Virus record (IMG/VR): IMGVR_UViG_3300030102_006279
Location: 1 to 58,692 of that record
Direction: 5' to 3' (one strand)
Source of the DNA: a virus
DNA: 58,692 bases
Under the pieces are notes generated by a model. That model was not told the origin of the DNA. It made no database searches and saw nothing but the letters and a program-made list of their open reading frames with translations. Positions within the stretch are counted from its first letter, which is position 1; the number at the start of each line of letters is the position of its first letter. The position numbers and the translations under genes are program-made. This document shows positions 1-9,957 of the stretch, one piece after another.

Positions 1-100
1 GATCGTTTGGAAAAACATTTTCATACTGTATTTGAGGCATTTCAGCTTGCGCCGTTTGTGTCGCTGCCGGTTCACCAATTTGCACAGGCGCACTTGGCTC
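1..100. repeat. Terminal overlap, left copy
   Basis: These 100 bases recur at the right end of the window with a single difference (a at base 2 here, g in the other copy). The difference is silent because both versions give an Asp codon in the gene that crosses the join. This is the usual sign of a circular or circularly permuted genome assembled once around, giving a unique length near 58,592 bp. It could instead be a short true terminal repeat, but the overlap lies inside a coding sequence and stays in frame, which favours a simple assembly overlap. Confidence 0.93.
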
Positions 101-3100
101 TGGTGCAGATGCTTCAGGTTGTGTTTCCTGCATCGCTACAGTTTGATCTTGTCCCATTTTTAAATCTTTTTGTTCAGTGAATGTTCTGCCTGCGTATGTT
201 CTTTCTACACCTTCATTTAAACCTGTAAAATAAGAGGTAATGTTTTCTTTTTGTTCCATTGGAGTTTTTTCAAGAGCTGTTTCAACAGGCATAAAAGTAT
301 CTTTAAACTTAGAATTATAGTCTTCAGGTTTAATATCATCTGTGTTTGGAACTAACATTCTACCACTAGTTAAATACTCCACTAACTGTTCTTCAGTAAC
401 ATCTGGCGCATAATCACCATTAAATGCTGCTGGATCATCTTCTCTAATTTGATTGATTAATCTAATTAAAGCTTGTCGTCTTTTTGGAGTAGGTACTATA
501 CCAAGCTTACCGCCAAAAAATTTATCTAGTTGTGCAGCCTTCGCCACTCTCTCTTCAGGTGACGCTAAATCCAACAATGTTTTCGTAAATTTAGGACTCA
601 TAATAGCTCGTCCAAACCCCCAAAAAAGTGCAAGTAAGGTTAAAGTGGTTCCACCACCCATGGTTGCAAATCCACCAGCTAATGCACCACCACCAGCTAT
701 TGAACCTAAACCTCCAAGTTGTAACCTTCTTGATAAGAATGTGCTCACATCACCATATGAAATTTCACTTTTGGTTCTTAATAACATCATGAGTTTGTTA
801 AAGTCATCATATTGTTTTGCGCCTTGTTTACCACCACCAAAAATTTCAATCCATCTTTCTTTTGCACCAGCTTGGTTAAAACCTAAAGCCTCTTCAAAAT
901 TAGCATAATTAAATATTCCATTCTTGTGCGCACTTGCATCTTTAATCATTAAATTTTCTGCTGCTTCTCCACCAGCTTCTGCAAAAGTTTGACCTGGTGC
1001 TTTTTTAGCAAGTTCTTTTCTCATACCCTTACCAAATGCCTCTCCTCCAACGAAATTTGGTAAATGTTTATCAATATAATCGTCATCATAAACTTTGTTT
1101 ATCATCTTATTACGATTTGCCTCAGTGATTTGTTTGATACCAACAGTATTCTTTAAAGTGCTAAAAGTCTCTCTGTTGATTTTTTCAAATGAACTTAAAA
1201 ATGCGTCTGTAACACTGCGGCCAACCATTCTGTCCCACAGCGTATCTGCTCCAATATTTTGTTTTTCAGCAGCGACTTTTAAATCTTGAGGATTAAATAC
1301 AACGCCATCTTCTCTAGTGAAAGATTTTTTTAGATCCAAAGGTTTTGCGCCACGAGTTGTCTGCTGTACGGCTATTTTTCCTGCAGCTCTTTGTAAAGTA
1401 ATATCACCTGACACTTTTTTTGATTGACCAAATATTAATTTGGTTTCGGCAACATCCTCTGCAGCTCCATTTCTAACTGTCATATTCATGATACGGTTAT
1501 GCATTTTACTTAAAGCTTCTTTTTGTCCCCCTTGAAAACCTTGTAAAGAAGCCACCGTCAACAAATTTTCATCATATAATCTTAAACCTTCTTTTATGGC
1601 AGTTTGACCTTCAACCGCACCAGTTACATCAGCAAAATATTTATTTGCATAATTTAAATGTTCACCCCAATTTGCTAGATCCTCTGATGTTTTTGTTAAA
1701 TAAGCTTGTGCTGCTTCAGCTCCTTCACTGCTTAAAATAGAGTCATATTCTTTTTTGATAGCTTGATTGGTTTCAAGAAACTCTTTACTGTAATTTCTGC
1801 CACCAACAAGACCTAAATCGACCTCCATAGCACCCCTAAGTAAGCTATAATACTGTATGTTTCTGTCATTCGGGTTTTTTAATGTCGCTTCAAGTATAGT
1901 TTCATTTAGATTTTCGATAGTGCCTAAAAATTGTTTTGGCGTTAAATAACCATCGTTTGCATAACCTCCAATATTTTTAAGCTCATCTATTTTTGCGATG
2001 ATATCGCTCTGTATGTTAGATATATTTGGAGCACGCATATCATCTCTTTTGTTAATAATATTTTCTGCTACCTCTTTTAAATTTGTTGTTGGAATAATTG
2101 CAGGATTACCAATTAAATCAGCTCTATTCATTAGTTGTTCATAGTTTGCGTGTATAGTGTTTCTAAACAATCGATGATTTTGTAAGATGGTTGAATACAT
2201 CTCTTTACTTAAAATATGCTGATGATAAATAGGACCAAAATTCTTAGTTAAATGTTTTAACATTTGTTGTGTCATGCCGGTTTGTTGTTTTTCTCTTTGT
2301 TTCAAAAGAGACGAACTTATGATTGGCACTTGTCCTAAAGTGGTGGGAAAACCACTCACAAGTTTTCTAAAAACACCTGGTCCACTTATGGAAGCCAGTT
2401 CAACAGCATTTAATTCAATACCTTGTTCAACACCAGTTTTTGCGGCTTGATAAGCCTCTTTGCCATTTATACCAAAAAGTGGTTTACCAATGGTTTTTAA
2501 AGATTTCGCTAAAATAGGCATGATTGCAGTTCCTGCTACATTGTAAAAAGCAGCATTAGCCATTTCAGATAACACAGCGGTAGTTCCTCTTTCCATTGGA
2601 CTCATTTGATCTATGTCTCTTTTTGATAATTGACTTAAATCAAAAAATGCGCTTTTAGTCAAACCATCTTTATATTGTTCATATTCAAAAGCAGCTGCTC
2701 CTGCACCCGCCCCAAGTGTGCCTCCTCCAATAGATTTAAGTTCAGTTTTACCAGCTTGACTAAAAACAAATTTTCTCGCTCCATCCGCATTTCTTGAAAA
2801 GAAGTCAGCTGTATTTTTAAATAAACTTCTAACTCCTTTTAATTTTCTACCCACTACTCTTTCTGTTATACCACCAATAAGTTTTCCAAACTTTGATTGA
2901 GATACTCTATAGTTTTCAGTATCTTTAAAATTTTCCGCAGCCTTAATTAACTTTTTACGATCCGTAACATAAGGCACTGTAGAGCCTATTAAATCACCTG
3001 TAATGACATAACCAAAATTAGTTTTACCACCTGGGTTACGTTGTTCCTCTGCATCAGAGATAAGTTTTTCTTTTGCGTCATCACGCTCTTGAGCTATACC

Positions 3101-3244
3101 GAGAACGCTATCGTAACCTTTAAGTTTGCCGGATTGAAAATATGAATCTAATACTCTAACTTGTTGTTCATTTAAAGTATTAGGATTGAGTTTCTTCTCA
3201 TCCAAAAGTTGTTGTATTCTTGCTAATTCTTGTTGTTCACTCAT
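1..3244 (-). CDS. Large internal-virion/ejection-type protein (N-terminal 1,081 codons; continues at right end)
   Basis: Open from an ATG whose last bases overlap the stop of nothing further downstream, and whose first base is shared with the stop of the 859-aa gene upstream, down to the window edge. Joined through the terminal overlap it gives about 1,097 residues. Visible features are a Gln/Glu-rich N-terminus, a Gly/Ala-rich hydrophobic stretch near residue 180 (GGGTLGAGAGAAAF), long Lys/Glu-rich helical regions, a second Gly-rich hydrophobic stretch near residues 855-880, and a Pro/Ala/Gln-rich tail. Size, composition and position after two other large coupled genes match the DNA-ejection (internal virion) proteins of podoviruses, but I see no enzymatic motif. 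Function is inferred from context only. Confidence 0.8.
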   Translation of the reverse strand, partial: MSEQQELARIQQLLDEKKLNPNTLNEQQVRVLDSYFQSGKLKGYDSVLGIAQERDDAKEKLISDAEEQRNPGGKTNFGYVITGDLIGSTVPYVTDRKKLIKAAENFKDTENYRVSQSKFGKLIGGITERVVGRKLKGVRSLFKNTADFFSRNADGARKFVFSQAGKTELKSIGGGTLGAGAGAAAFEYEQYKDGLTKSAFFDLSQLSKRDIDQMSPMERGTTAVLSEMANAAFYNVAGTAIMPILAKSLKTIGKPLFGINGKEAYQAAKTGVEQGIELNAVELASISGPGVFRKLVSGFPTTLGQVPIISSSLLKQREKQQTGMTQQMLKHLTKNFGPIYHQHILSKEMYSTILQNHRLFRNTIHANYEQLMNRADLIGNPAIIPTTNLKEVAENIINKRDDMRAPNISNIQSDIIAKIDELKNIGGYANDGYLTPKQFLGTIENLNETILEATLKNPNDRNIQYYSLLRGAMEVDLGLVGGRNYSKEFLETNQAIKKEYDSILSSEGAEAAQAYLTKTSEDLANWGEHLNYANKYFADVTGAVEGQTAIKEGLRLYDENLLTVASLQGFQGGQKEALSKMHNRIMNMTVRNGAAEDVAETKLIFGQSKKVSGDITLQRAAGKIAVQQTTRGAKPLDLKKSFTREDGVVFNPQDLKVAAEKQNIGADTLWDRMVGRSVTDAFLSSFEKINRETFSTLKNTVGIKQITEANRNKMINKVYDDDYIDKHLPNFVGGEAFGKGMRKELAKKAPGQTFAEAGGEAAENLMIKDASAHKNGIFNYANFEEALGFNQAGAKERWIEIFGGGKQGAKQYDDFNKLMMLLRTKSEISYGDVSTFLSRRLQLGGLGSIAGGGALAGGFATMGGGTTLTLLALFWGFGRAIMSPKFTKTLLDLASPEERVAKAAQLDKFFGGKLGIVPTPKRRQALIRLINQIREDDPAAFNGDYAPDVTEEQLVEYLTSGRMLVPNTDDIKPEDYNSKFKDTFMPVETALEKTPMEQKENITSYFTGLNEGVERTYAGRTFTEQKDLKMGQDQTVAMQETQPEASAPEPSAPVQIGEPAATQTAQAEMPQIQYENVFPND

Positions 3245-5823
3245 TAGCCCAATCCTCCGATTGATTTAAGTGTATCTAATTTAAAACCTTCATCTTGTAA
3301 GAATTTATCACTCTCTAACTGTTTCAATTTCTCTTGATATCTAATGATTGATCTAGCTCTTGGGTATCTTGCTATAAATTTTGAAACTTGATCACCGGTA
3401 CCATTTTCTAATAAAATATCCATTGCTTCATTGAATTTTACATTAAGATCTAATCCAAGATCTTCATACTTTCTTTTTATAAGATCTGGATCTTCAAAGA
3501 CTTTCGAAATTTGAGTTATTTCTGCAGCGCTGTCAATATCTTTTTGTGTTAATCTATCTTCAGCTTTGTTTGCATTAGCAATAATATATTTCATTTTTAC
3601 TTGAATAATATTGTATTTTGCCAAAGCAGCTTTCACTGCATTTATTTGCTCTTTGTTTTGTATTTTCTGATCACCACTATAAAGCGATCTATAGAGTCTA
3701 CTGAATACAGCTGGTAAAACATCGCCTTTTCTGGCAACTTCCATCTCTTTGTTGTACTTTTCTCTAATCGCAGCTCTTTCTTCAGGGTCGGCCTCTTTTG
3801 CAATTAATTCTTCAATATTAGCTCCATAATAAAAATCACTTCCCATTAAATTTTGAAGGTTTTCTGCATAAGATCCACCTTGTTTAGGAGCAGCGGGACT
3901 TAAGTCTAAGCCCATTATATTTCTTATGGCTAATTCAAGACCAACACCTTTACTTATACCCTGTGCTATTGCAACTTTATTACCTGGTTCAAGGTTTTTT
4001 GCTAATTGAACAAAGTCCTGTGTTAACTTAATTCCAGCGTAAGCATAATCAATTTTTGTTTGTGCTTTACTTCTTGCCTTTGAATCAATTTTAAATTCTG
4101 AATAAGCCATGTCGGTGCCAAACAAAGAAGTAAATGGAACATACTTTCCTTTATGCTCTATAAATAAAATACCGCTATCTTTTTGTCTTTTACCCACAAA
4201 GTTTTGCACTCCTCGGTAAAAATTAGGATTTCTAATTTGAATATTTAAAGTTTCATTAAGTAAACCTAGATTAACACCAGTTTCTGTTTCTTGTTTATTT
4301 AATAACGATTTGTAATACAGCTCATCTATGGTAAATTCTGCATCATATTGTTTTTGATACGCATCTAAAGTGGCTCTATTTTTGTCTTGTAAATTTGAAA
4401 TTTGTGCATTTATGATTTCTTTATCTTGTGTAAGTAGGTAACGGTCCATATCTTTCTCGTATTCCATGAACTTTAAGGCTAAACCTTCATTTAAAGCTTT
4501 TTCACTTTCAAGAACTTCTGTCGCTGCATCTACAGCGGTGCCACCTGCTCTGCCTAATATATCTAAAAATCCAGCAGTTCCAGACTCATAACTTTTACCT
4601 GACATTAAATCTAAACCTAGTTTCAACATTATGTAATTCATTTGTTTTTCATTACCGTCATAACCTGACATTTCTCTGAACTCATTTTTAAATTCTTCAA
4701 ATGTTTTTACTTGTGTTTCATCTAGCCTTGCTTTTAACTGTGAAATTTTATCTTCAGTAGCGGCATAATTTTTATCAATTGTTTCTTTAATAGCATGAAA
4801 ATTACTTGGAGGTATTTTTTTCATACTATCTCTTAAAGCTGCTGTAGTAATGGTGTTACTATTTAAAAGGTTGTTAAGATTGTTTTGAACTGCATTACGG
4901 TCATTATCTGTTGCTTTTTCTATATTAGTAATAGAAACATCATTATCATCAATCAAACTTAAATCAGTGGATCTAGAATCAGTGCCGACTGGGCCTGCAT
5001 CACCTGGCATACCACCTTTGAATTTTGTCATGTCAACATTGCCAATATTACCTTCAGGAATTAAATCTTGATTGACCTGATTATCATCTAATTGCTCATC
5101 TAGCTTTTTATCGTCTGTTATATCTTTTGCGTTATTAGCTAATGTGTCATCTTGTACTGTGTCTGTTGTTTTCTTTTGACTTAAATCTTGTTTTATCTTA
5201 TTGTCGCGTAACTCAGGATCTGGGTCTGTGGTCATCGCTAAAGCTTGTCCTCCAACTAAAGTACCACCTACACCAAGTATTTTCTTACCAACATTTTTAC
5301 CTGGTTTTGTTACTTTGGCTACCATATCACCTGATTTATCAAGTAACACAGGAATTCCTGATTTTGTGCCCGCGCCTGGTAAAAGTTTTGATTTACTTCC
5401 TGTTTTTAAAACAGAAGGTAAAAGCAAAGTTTCCATCGCCAACATTGCAGTGTCTGCAATAGCACCGCCGTATTCACCTTTTTGTATTTGTTCTGGTATA
5501 GATGTAATTCTATCAGGCGCATCTCGAGCTATTATCCCTAAACCTAGAACATTAGCTGTAGGAGAGTCAATGACATTTCCTACTCTGCCTCCAAATTTAC
5601 TCTTTGTTAATTTGTTATAAACACTTCCAGCAAATGGGGCAAATTTACCTAGTATACCCATACCTAATTTAGCTTGACCTATACCTGGAATAAAATTAGA
5701 AGCAGTGCCTATACCTTTTTTAAAAGCTGCTTGTCCTTCTGGATTTTTAATACCAGCTTGTCTTTCAGCATCTAGTGTCTGTTGTATGGTAGATCGTCCA
5801 TATCTTCCAAAATCAAGCGCCAT
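3244..5823 (-). CDS. Large virion protein, putative internal/ejection protein (859 aa)
   Basis: Second of three large coupled genes. Starts at the ATG overlapping the stop of the 351-aa gene upstream, and its own stop overlaps the next ATG. The first ~170 residues are Gly-rich with short hydrophobic stretches. Residues ~190-300 are an Asp/Asn/Gln/Lys-rich low-complexity linker that includes FKGGMPGDAGPVG. The rest is mostly charged helix. No catalytic motif is recognised. In podoviruses, blocks of long helical proteins between the tail genes and the genome end are typically injected with the DNA; that role is inferred here. Confidence 0.8.
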   Translation of the reverse strand: MALDFGRYGRSTIQQTLDAERQAGIKNPEGQAAFKKGIGTASNFIPGIGQAKLGMGILGKFAPFAGSVYNKLTKSKFGGRVGNVIDSPTANVLGLGIIARDAPDRITSIPEQIQKGEYGGAIADTAMLAMETLLLPSVLKTGSKSKLLPGAGTKSGIPVLLDKSGDMVAKVTKPGKNVGKKILGVGGTLVGGQALAMTTDPDPELRDNKIKQDLSQKKTTDTVQDDTLANNAKDITDDKKLDEQLDDNQVNQDLIPEGNIGNVDMTKFKGGMPGDAGPVGTDSRSTDLSLIDDNDVSITNIEKATDNDRNAVQNNLNNLLNSNTITTAALRDSMKKIPPSNFHAIKETIDKNYAATEDKISQLKARLDETQVKTFEEFKNEFREMSGYDGNEKQMNYIMLKLGLDLMSGKSYESGTAGFLDILGRAGGTAVDAATEVLESEKALNEGLALKFMEYEKDMDRYLLTQDKEIINAQISNLQDKNRATLDAYQKQYDAEFTIDELYYKSLLNKQETETGVNLGLLNETLNIQIRNPNFYRGVQNFVGKRQKDSGILFIEHKGKYVPFTSLFGTDMAYSEFKIDSKARSKAQTKIDYAYAGIKLTQDFVQLAKNLEPGNKVAIAQGISKGVGLELAIRNIMGLDLSPAAPKQGGSYAENLQNLMGSDFYYGANIEELIAKEADPEERAAIREKYNKEMEVARKGDVLPAVFSRLYRSLYSGDQKIQNKEQINAVKAALAKYNIIQVKMKYIIANANKAEDRLTQKDIDSAAEITQISKVFEDPDLIKRKYEDLGLDLNVKFNEAMDILLENGTGDQVSKFIARYPRARSIIRYQEKLKQLESDKFLQDEGFKLDTLKSIGGLG

Positions 5824-6878
5824 TACGCACCTCCTACACCAGTGCCACCAAGTATATTGTATGCTCTAGAGGCGGTTAAACCTAAACCTGCAGCTTGTGC
5901 TAATGGATTGGTTCCTGGGGCCGTGGTTTGTGTAACCTGACTCGCCGCTGTTGGTAATGCAGTCATAATGCCTTTTTGGAACTCTGCTCGTTGATATGGC
6001 TCATACGCCCTTGCTATATCAGTTTGACGCTGTGCTTGTAACGCTTGTTGTGCTAAATTCCTTTGTGACTGACCCACTGCCATTTGTGTTTGTAAGTCTT
6101 GAGCCTGCATTGCCTGTTGTTGTGCACCAAAAGAGCCTAATTGTGCTGCTACATTCATATCGGTTTGTATGCCTAACCCTTGTTGTTGCTGTGCCGCTTG
6201 TAACGCTCGTTGATAGTTATCAGCTTGTGCTTGACCTACAGCTCGTTGAGTTGCGCCCATAAGTTCTGCTTGTTGCACACCTTCTCGGCCACCACCAAAA
6301 GCACCTGATCTTACAGCATCAGCACTTATACGATCGGCTTGCATTTTAGATTGTCTGTTGATTTCATCTATAACAAATTGATTGTAAGGGTTTAAAAAAG
6401 ACTGTACGTCTGGTAAAGCTTGAGCTCTTTGTTGTGCAGATAAGGCAGATGCTATACCTTGCTCAACTGCCGTTGTACCTGTTCCTGTCATGCCTGCAGT
6501 TTGAAAAGCTTGTTGTTCAAGAGCCGAGGGTCCTGCAACTTGAAACTCTGGTATTTCAATTGGTTTACTAGTTAAATCAGCCACTGTGTCATATAGTGCT
6601 AGTTTACGCGCCTCTATTTCAGGTGCTTCACGGGTAAAAGTTGTTTGTGTTTCTGCTGGAGAAGATCCTCCACCACCACCACCAAAATACTGAGTTAATC
6701 CTGTTTCATCGTTGACTGTGCCACAACCACCATGTTGAATCAAAAGTTGACGCTCAAAGTCATTAATGTGAGCTAAATGGATATCACCATTTTTACCTTT
6801 TTCAGCAAGGTCCTGATAAAGCTTCTTAAATAACTTTACCTTTTCTAGTGTACTTAACTTATCAATATTTATACTCAT
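5823..6878 (-). CDS. Gln/Ala-rich internal virion protein (351 aa)
   Basis: Begins at an ATG (M-S-I-N-I-D-K) that overlaps the GNAT-like gene's stop as ATGA. A longer in-frame start at 6941 would overlap that gene by 67 bp and is less likely. The N-terminal third has a Gly run (about residues 69-74). The rest is extremely rich in Gln and Ala, with heptad-like helices around SGAFGGGREGVQQAEL, a motif I associate with ejection-type proteins of marine phages. It is translationally coupled on both sides, which suggests fixed stoichiometry with the neighbouring large virion proteins. No enzymatic residues are evident. Confidence 0.78.
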   Translation of the reverse strand: MSINIDKLSTLEKVKLFKKLYQDLAEKGKNGDIHLAHINDFERQLLIQHGGCGTVNDETGLTQYFGGGGGGSSPAETQTTFTREAPEIEARKLALYDTVADLTSKPIEIPEFQVAGPSALEQQAFQTAGMTGTGTTAVEQGIASALSAQQRAQALPDVQSFLNPYNQFVIDEINRQSKMQADRISADAVRSGAFGGGREGVQQAELMGATQRAVGQAQADNYQRALQAAQQQQGLGIQTDMNVAAQLGSFGAQQQAMQAQDLQTQMAVGQSQRNLAQQALQAQRQTDIARAYEPYQRAEFQKGIMTALPTAASQVTQTTAPGTNPLAQAAGLGLTASRAYNILGGTGVGGA

Positions 6879-7288
6879 AATTCTTTCTCTATTTGCACAT
6901 GTGTTTTTTTGTAACCTTTTGGTTTCATCACTTTCTCCCAACCTGGTCTAGCAAACAATTCCATTTTTTTACAACCCTGATCCTTAGCCCATGCTTCTAA
7001 ATCCTCTACATGATGTACCCAATCTTTCATTCTACGGCCTGTTACAATTCTTGCATCACAGACTTTGTAGTTTGGGTAGCTTCTAATCTCAGTCACAACG
7101 GTTGCTAATACTGTATCGGATTCTGACACAACCAACCAAAGTTGCATGGCTCCTTGTTTACAGAACTCTTTAATATCATTTGCATCAAAAGCTCCGTTGG
7201 TATCACAAGCCAGTTGGACTAAGTCTTTTGCTAAGGGCCATATTTTATCTACTTCAAACTTTGTAAACTTAATAAATTTAGTTTCCAT
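6875..7288 (-). CDS. GNAT-like acetyltransferase-fold protein (137 aa)
   Basis: The length and layout fit a single small GNAT domain. A central beta region (LWLVVSESDTVLATVVTEI) is followed by RIVTGRRMKDWVHHVEDLEAWA, where the helix after the acetyl-CoA loop would lie, and a C-terminal strand-helix with GYKKTHVQIEKEL. The canonical Q/RxxGxG/A loop is not clean, so catalysis is uncertain. Similar proteins sit beside internal virion genes in marine podoviruses, where they may be virion parts rather than enzymes. Coupled to the next gene by ATGA and overlapping the previous gene by 11 bp. Confidence 0.65.
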   Translation of the reverse strand: METKFIKFTKFEVDKIWPLAKDLVQLACDTNGAFDANDIKEFCKQGAMQLWLVVSESDTVLATVVTEIRSYPNYKVCDARIVTGRRMKDWVHHVEDLEAWAKDQGCKKMELFARPGWEKVMKPKGYKKTHVQIEKEL

Positions 7289-8216
7289 TTACTAGATCAA
7301 ATACTCGTTTAAATTGATCCTGTTGATTGTAAAAAAATGCAGCGCCTTTCTTACGCATATCTTTAAAGTCCTCAGGATTTGCACCTGCCATAATGCCAGC
7401 TCCGAGGATGGCATCTGCACGAGACACAAACTCACCATCGGCAAGTTGTGCTAACATGGTATCTTCGTCTTTATCACCTATCCCAGAGCCGTCTTCCACA
7501 TAACCTCTTGCTCTAACATAGTTATTAACATCTTTTTCGTCATTCTCTAATTTACTTGGTAGATAGTTTACTCCACCTGTTGCATACTGTGCTATACCTT
7601 CAACAAAAGCACCTTCTTTTGCATAAAGCATAGAATCAAAATCATAAGGGTCCACTTGTTCTTGTGGTGCTGCAGCATAGTCAAACTTCTTTAATAATCC
7701 ACTTACTTTATCTTTTTGAGTTGAATACATTGCTTCTTGTTGTTGCGGACTTAAATTGTATGGATTGTTTGCATCGATTTTTCGTCCAGTTGGTTCATTA
7801 AGCTTATCCATTACATAACTGCCACTTATACCAATACCGGAGGCAAATTGTTTACTTGGGTCAGATAGATAAGTACCTGCTTTCTGCATAGCTGTAGTAA
7901 AAAAACTTGGTTTTACACTTTGGTAATTTGCTAAATTATAAACTCCAGTACCTGCCATATCAAAAGCACCAGAACCAGCAGCAGCTGCATCAACTCCAGT
8001 TTTTAAAAGCTCACCAGACCCAGCTTTTAATGTTTCTTTCAAAGCTGTATCTGTTGCTGTTTTAGACAACCCTGCGCCTAAAGCACCAGTAGCATAAGAT
8101 CCTAGTCCACCTAGAATTGCTGATTTGAAAGAGTCACTTGTGGATGCACCTGATAATTTAGCTAATGCGAAACTTAAACCACCTGCCATTAAAGCTGTTG
8201 TTAAAAAAGCGGGCAT
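7278..8216 (-). CDS. Putative tail/internal virion protein with DGEFV motif (312 aa)
   Basis: ATG at 8216 (M-P-A-F-L) is chosen because AGGA lies about 5 nt upstream; the 15-nt longer reading would need TTG. The N-terminal ~110 residues are Gly/Ala-rich and weakly hydrophobic. The C-terminus contains LADGEFVSRADAILGAG, a short motif I recognise from many marine phage structural proteins of unknown role. Lies between the glycosyltransferase genes and the GNAT-like gene. Likely a virion component from location; no enzyme motif seen. Confidence 0.68.
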   Translation of the reverse strand: MPAFLTTALMAGGLSFALAKLSGASTSDSFKSAILGGLGSYATGALGAGLSKTATDTALKETLKAGSGELLKTGVDAAAAGSGAFDMAGTGVYNLANYQSVKPSFFTTAMQKAGTYLSDPSKQFASGIGISGSYVMDKLNEPTGRKIDANNPYNLSPQQQEAMYSTQKDKVSGLLKKFDYAAAPQEQVDPYDFDSMLYAKEGAFVEGIAQYATGGVNYLPSKLENDEKDVNNYVRARGYVEDGSGIGDKDEDTMLAQLADGEFVSRADAILGAGIMAGANPEDFKDMRKKGAAFFYNQQDQFKRVFDLVNGN

Positions 8217-8254
8217 ATGTCCTATCTCCAATTACTATTAGAATAAGTTTACCT

Positions 8255-9037
8255 TTATTCTTCAGTGCTATCAACACTGTTAGGACACAGTTCGTCCCAC
8301 AAACGACCTGTATATTGAAATTCACCTACATGAGTGATGTAATCCATGATATAACAGTAGCATTTGCCACCTAATTTACGCCATAGTCGACAAAAAGCAA
8401 AGTCTTCACCTAGAAAATGTTCAGTTTCTTTGTCGTGATAAGTATCAAAAAGGTTATATAAATACGGTTTTTTCTGCAATCTACCGTCAACAATAGTTTC
8501 TTGCGTGATCCGTGTGTCAGGGTACGCCTCAATCATTTGTTCAAAGACATTGCGTTTGATTAACATACAGCCAGTTGGTGCATGAGTTACCTCAATCACA
8601 CCCTCACCTTCAACTTTAATATCTTCTTCATCCTCTAATCGCAAAGGATAAGTATTACAATTGACATGAGCTTGTTTAGCTGTGGTCACATCACCTGCTT
8701 GGATCTTGGCAATGAGTCGGTCAAACTTTATATGTTTGAGTGGGTAAGGAACAGAAATGACATCCTTGTCAGCCTCAAGCATTTTCCATATGCTATCACA
8801 GGTAAAAGCAATATCACTATCAACAAACAACAAATGTGACATACCACTTTCTAAAAAACTAGCCACACATAAGTTACGCCCTTGAGTGACTAATGACGAT
8901 TTCATCATGTGAACTGAAATATCAATGTTCCTGTCTAAACACTCTTTTTGAAAGTCTAATACACTTTGAGCATAGTGTATAGATACTTCGCTATGCACAG
9001 GCGTAGCTAAATAAATACTTATCTTTTGGCTTGACAT
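8255..9037 (-). CDS. Glycosyltransferase, GT-A fold (260 aa)
   Basis: N-terminal Rossmann-like strand (ISIYLATPVHSE), then SSLVTQGRNLCVASFL and the metal/nucleotide-sugar motif LLFVDSDIAF (DxD type). Further on THAPTGCMLIKR and GEDFAFCRLWRKLGG resemble the acceptor-side motifs of GT-A enzymes of the Anp1/GT2-like superfamily. The substrate cannot be read from sequence. Paired with the next upstream gene, a GT-B-like enzyme, so together they could modify host surface glycans or a virion protein. The location inside the tail/virion operon favours a late role. Confidence 0.78.
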   Translation of the reverse strand: MSSQKISIYLATPVHSEVSIHYAQSVLDFQKECLDRNIDISVHMMKSSLVTQGRNLCVASFLESGMSHLLFVDSDIAFTCDSIWKMLEADKDVISVPYPLKHIKFDRLIAKIQAGDVTTAKQAHVNCNTYPLRLEDEEDIKVEGEGVIEVTHAPTGCMLIKRNVFEQMIEAYPDTRITQETIVDGRLQKKPYLYNLFDTYHDKETEHFLGEDFAFCRLWRKLGGKCYCYIMDYITHVGEFQYTGRLWDELCPNSVDSTEE

Positions 9038-9957
9038 CCTCTAGCCCCAATCAAAAAGTTTGTCCATTGTATTTTTCTTTTTTGCCAATCGTAAAAGTAT
9101 TTCATGTAAGCTTGTTGTAAATCTAAATGTTTTTGTATGTGGTCATTATGTAACTGACACATTGACTGTTTAATAGCATGAGCGAAGTGACTGGCTAATT
9201 TTTTGTAATTTTTACTATAATTGATATAGACCGGAAAATCAGCACAGGTTTCAAACAATGCTCCATAATTGGTAGAAATTGTTAATAACCCAGCCGACAT
9301 ACATTCAATAGCAGAAATACATGAAGTTTCCTCCCAAATACAAGGGTAGGCAAACATATGATAATTTTTTAATTTATCTAGAATAAAAGCATTAGAGCGG
9401 TTACCAATATAATTAACATTAGGTAATGCTTTTGCTTGGTCATATAAAGCCTCCCAAGCACTATCATTATTTTTTGCAAATTCACTCCCGTATAAATCAC
9501 AGCTACTGTAAACATCTAATTCAATGTTTTCATCTCGTAAAAGTTCCATAGCTCCTAATAATACATTTAATCCTCGCCAAGGAGTTGGTTGAAAAATAAG
9601 CCTCAAAGTGTCGCCTTTATTGTAGGGTACTCGTTTTGGAAAATGTTCAACTGCATTTTTTATCACATGACATTTATCTGTAGGTAGCCCAAACATCATA
9701 CGATATTTCTCTGCACTCCAATGAGAATTGAATACATACCAATCGTATTGATCATGGTTCTTTTTATCACTAAACCAAGGTTGTATGTTCGGTTGATTAT
9801 AATTATTCTTCTGCCACAGAATATTTATTTTATTTGGATCAATAGGAACTTTGTTTGGTATAGAGGTGCAGATTTGAAAGTGATCAAGTAGCTCACTGTC
9901 TACATGTTTTTGTAAAAGCTCTAGTTGTAATTCAGTGCCACCTTTAGGCTCACTCAT
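9019..9957 (-). CDS. Glycosyltransferase, GT-B/family 4-like (312 aa)
   Basis: Start set at the ATG within ATGAGTGA, which overlaps the stop of the 63-aa gene upstream and has GGGGAG just before it; a start at 9990 would overlap more. The sequence has PKGGTELQLELL near the N-terminus, YVFNSHWSAEKY, a central LIFQPTPWRGLNVLLGAMELL (the RGLxxLL segment of GT-B enzymes) and SCISAIECMSAGLLTISTNYGALFE (the Ex7E-type donor-site region, with sAIEcMsaG). This matches glycogen-synthase-like GT4 folds. It overlaps the GT-A gene by 19 bp, so both are probably made together. Donor and acceptor are unknown. Confidence 0.8.
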   Translation of the reverse strand: MSEPKGGTELQLELLQKHVDSELLDHFQICTSIPNKVPIDPNKINILWQKNNYNQPNIQPWFSDKKNHDQYDWYVFNSHWSAEKYRMMFGLPTDKCHVIKNAVEHFPKRVPYNKGDTLRLIFQPTPWRGLNVLLGAMELLRDENIELDVYSSCDLYGSEFAKNNDSAWEALYDQAKALPNVNYIGNRSNAFILDKLKNYHMFAYPCIWEETSCISAIECMSAGLLTISTNYGALFETCADFPVYINYSKNYKKLASHFAHAIKQSMCQLHNDHIQKHLDLQQAYMKYFYDWQKRKIQWTNFLIGARGCQAKR

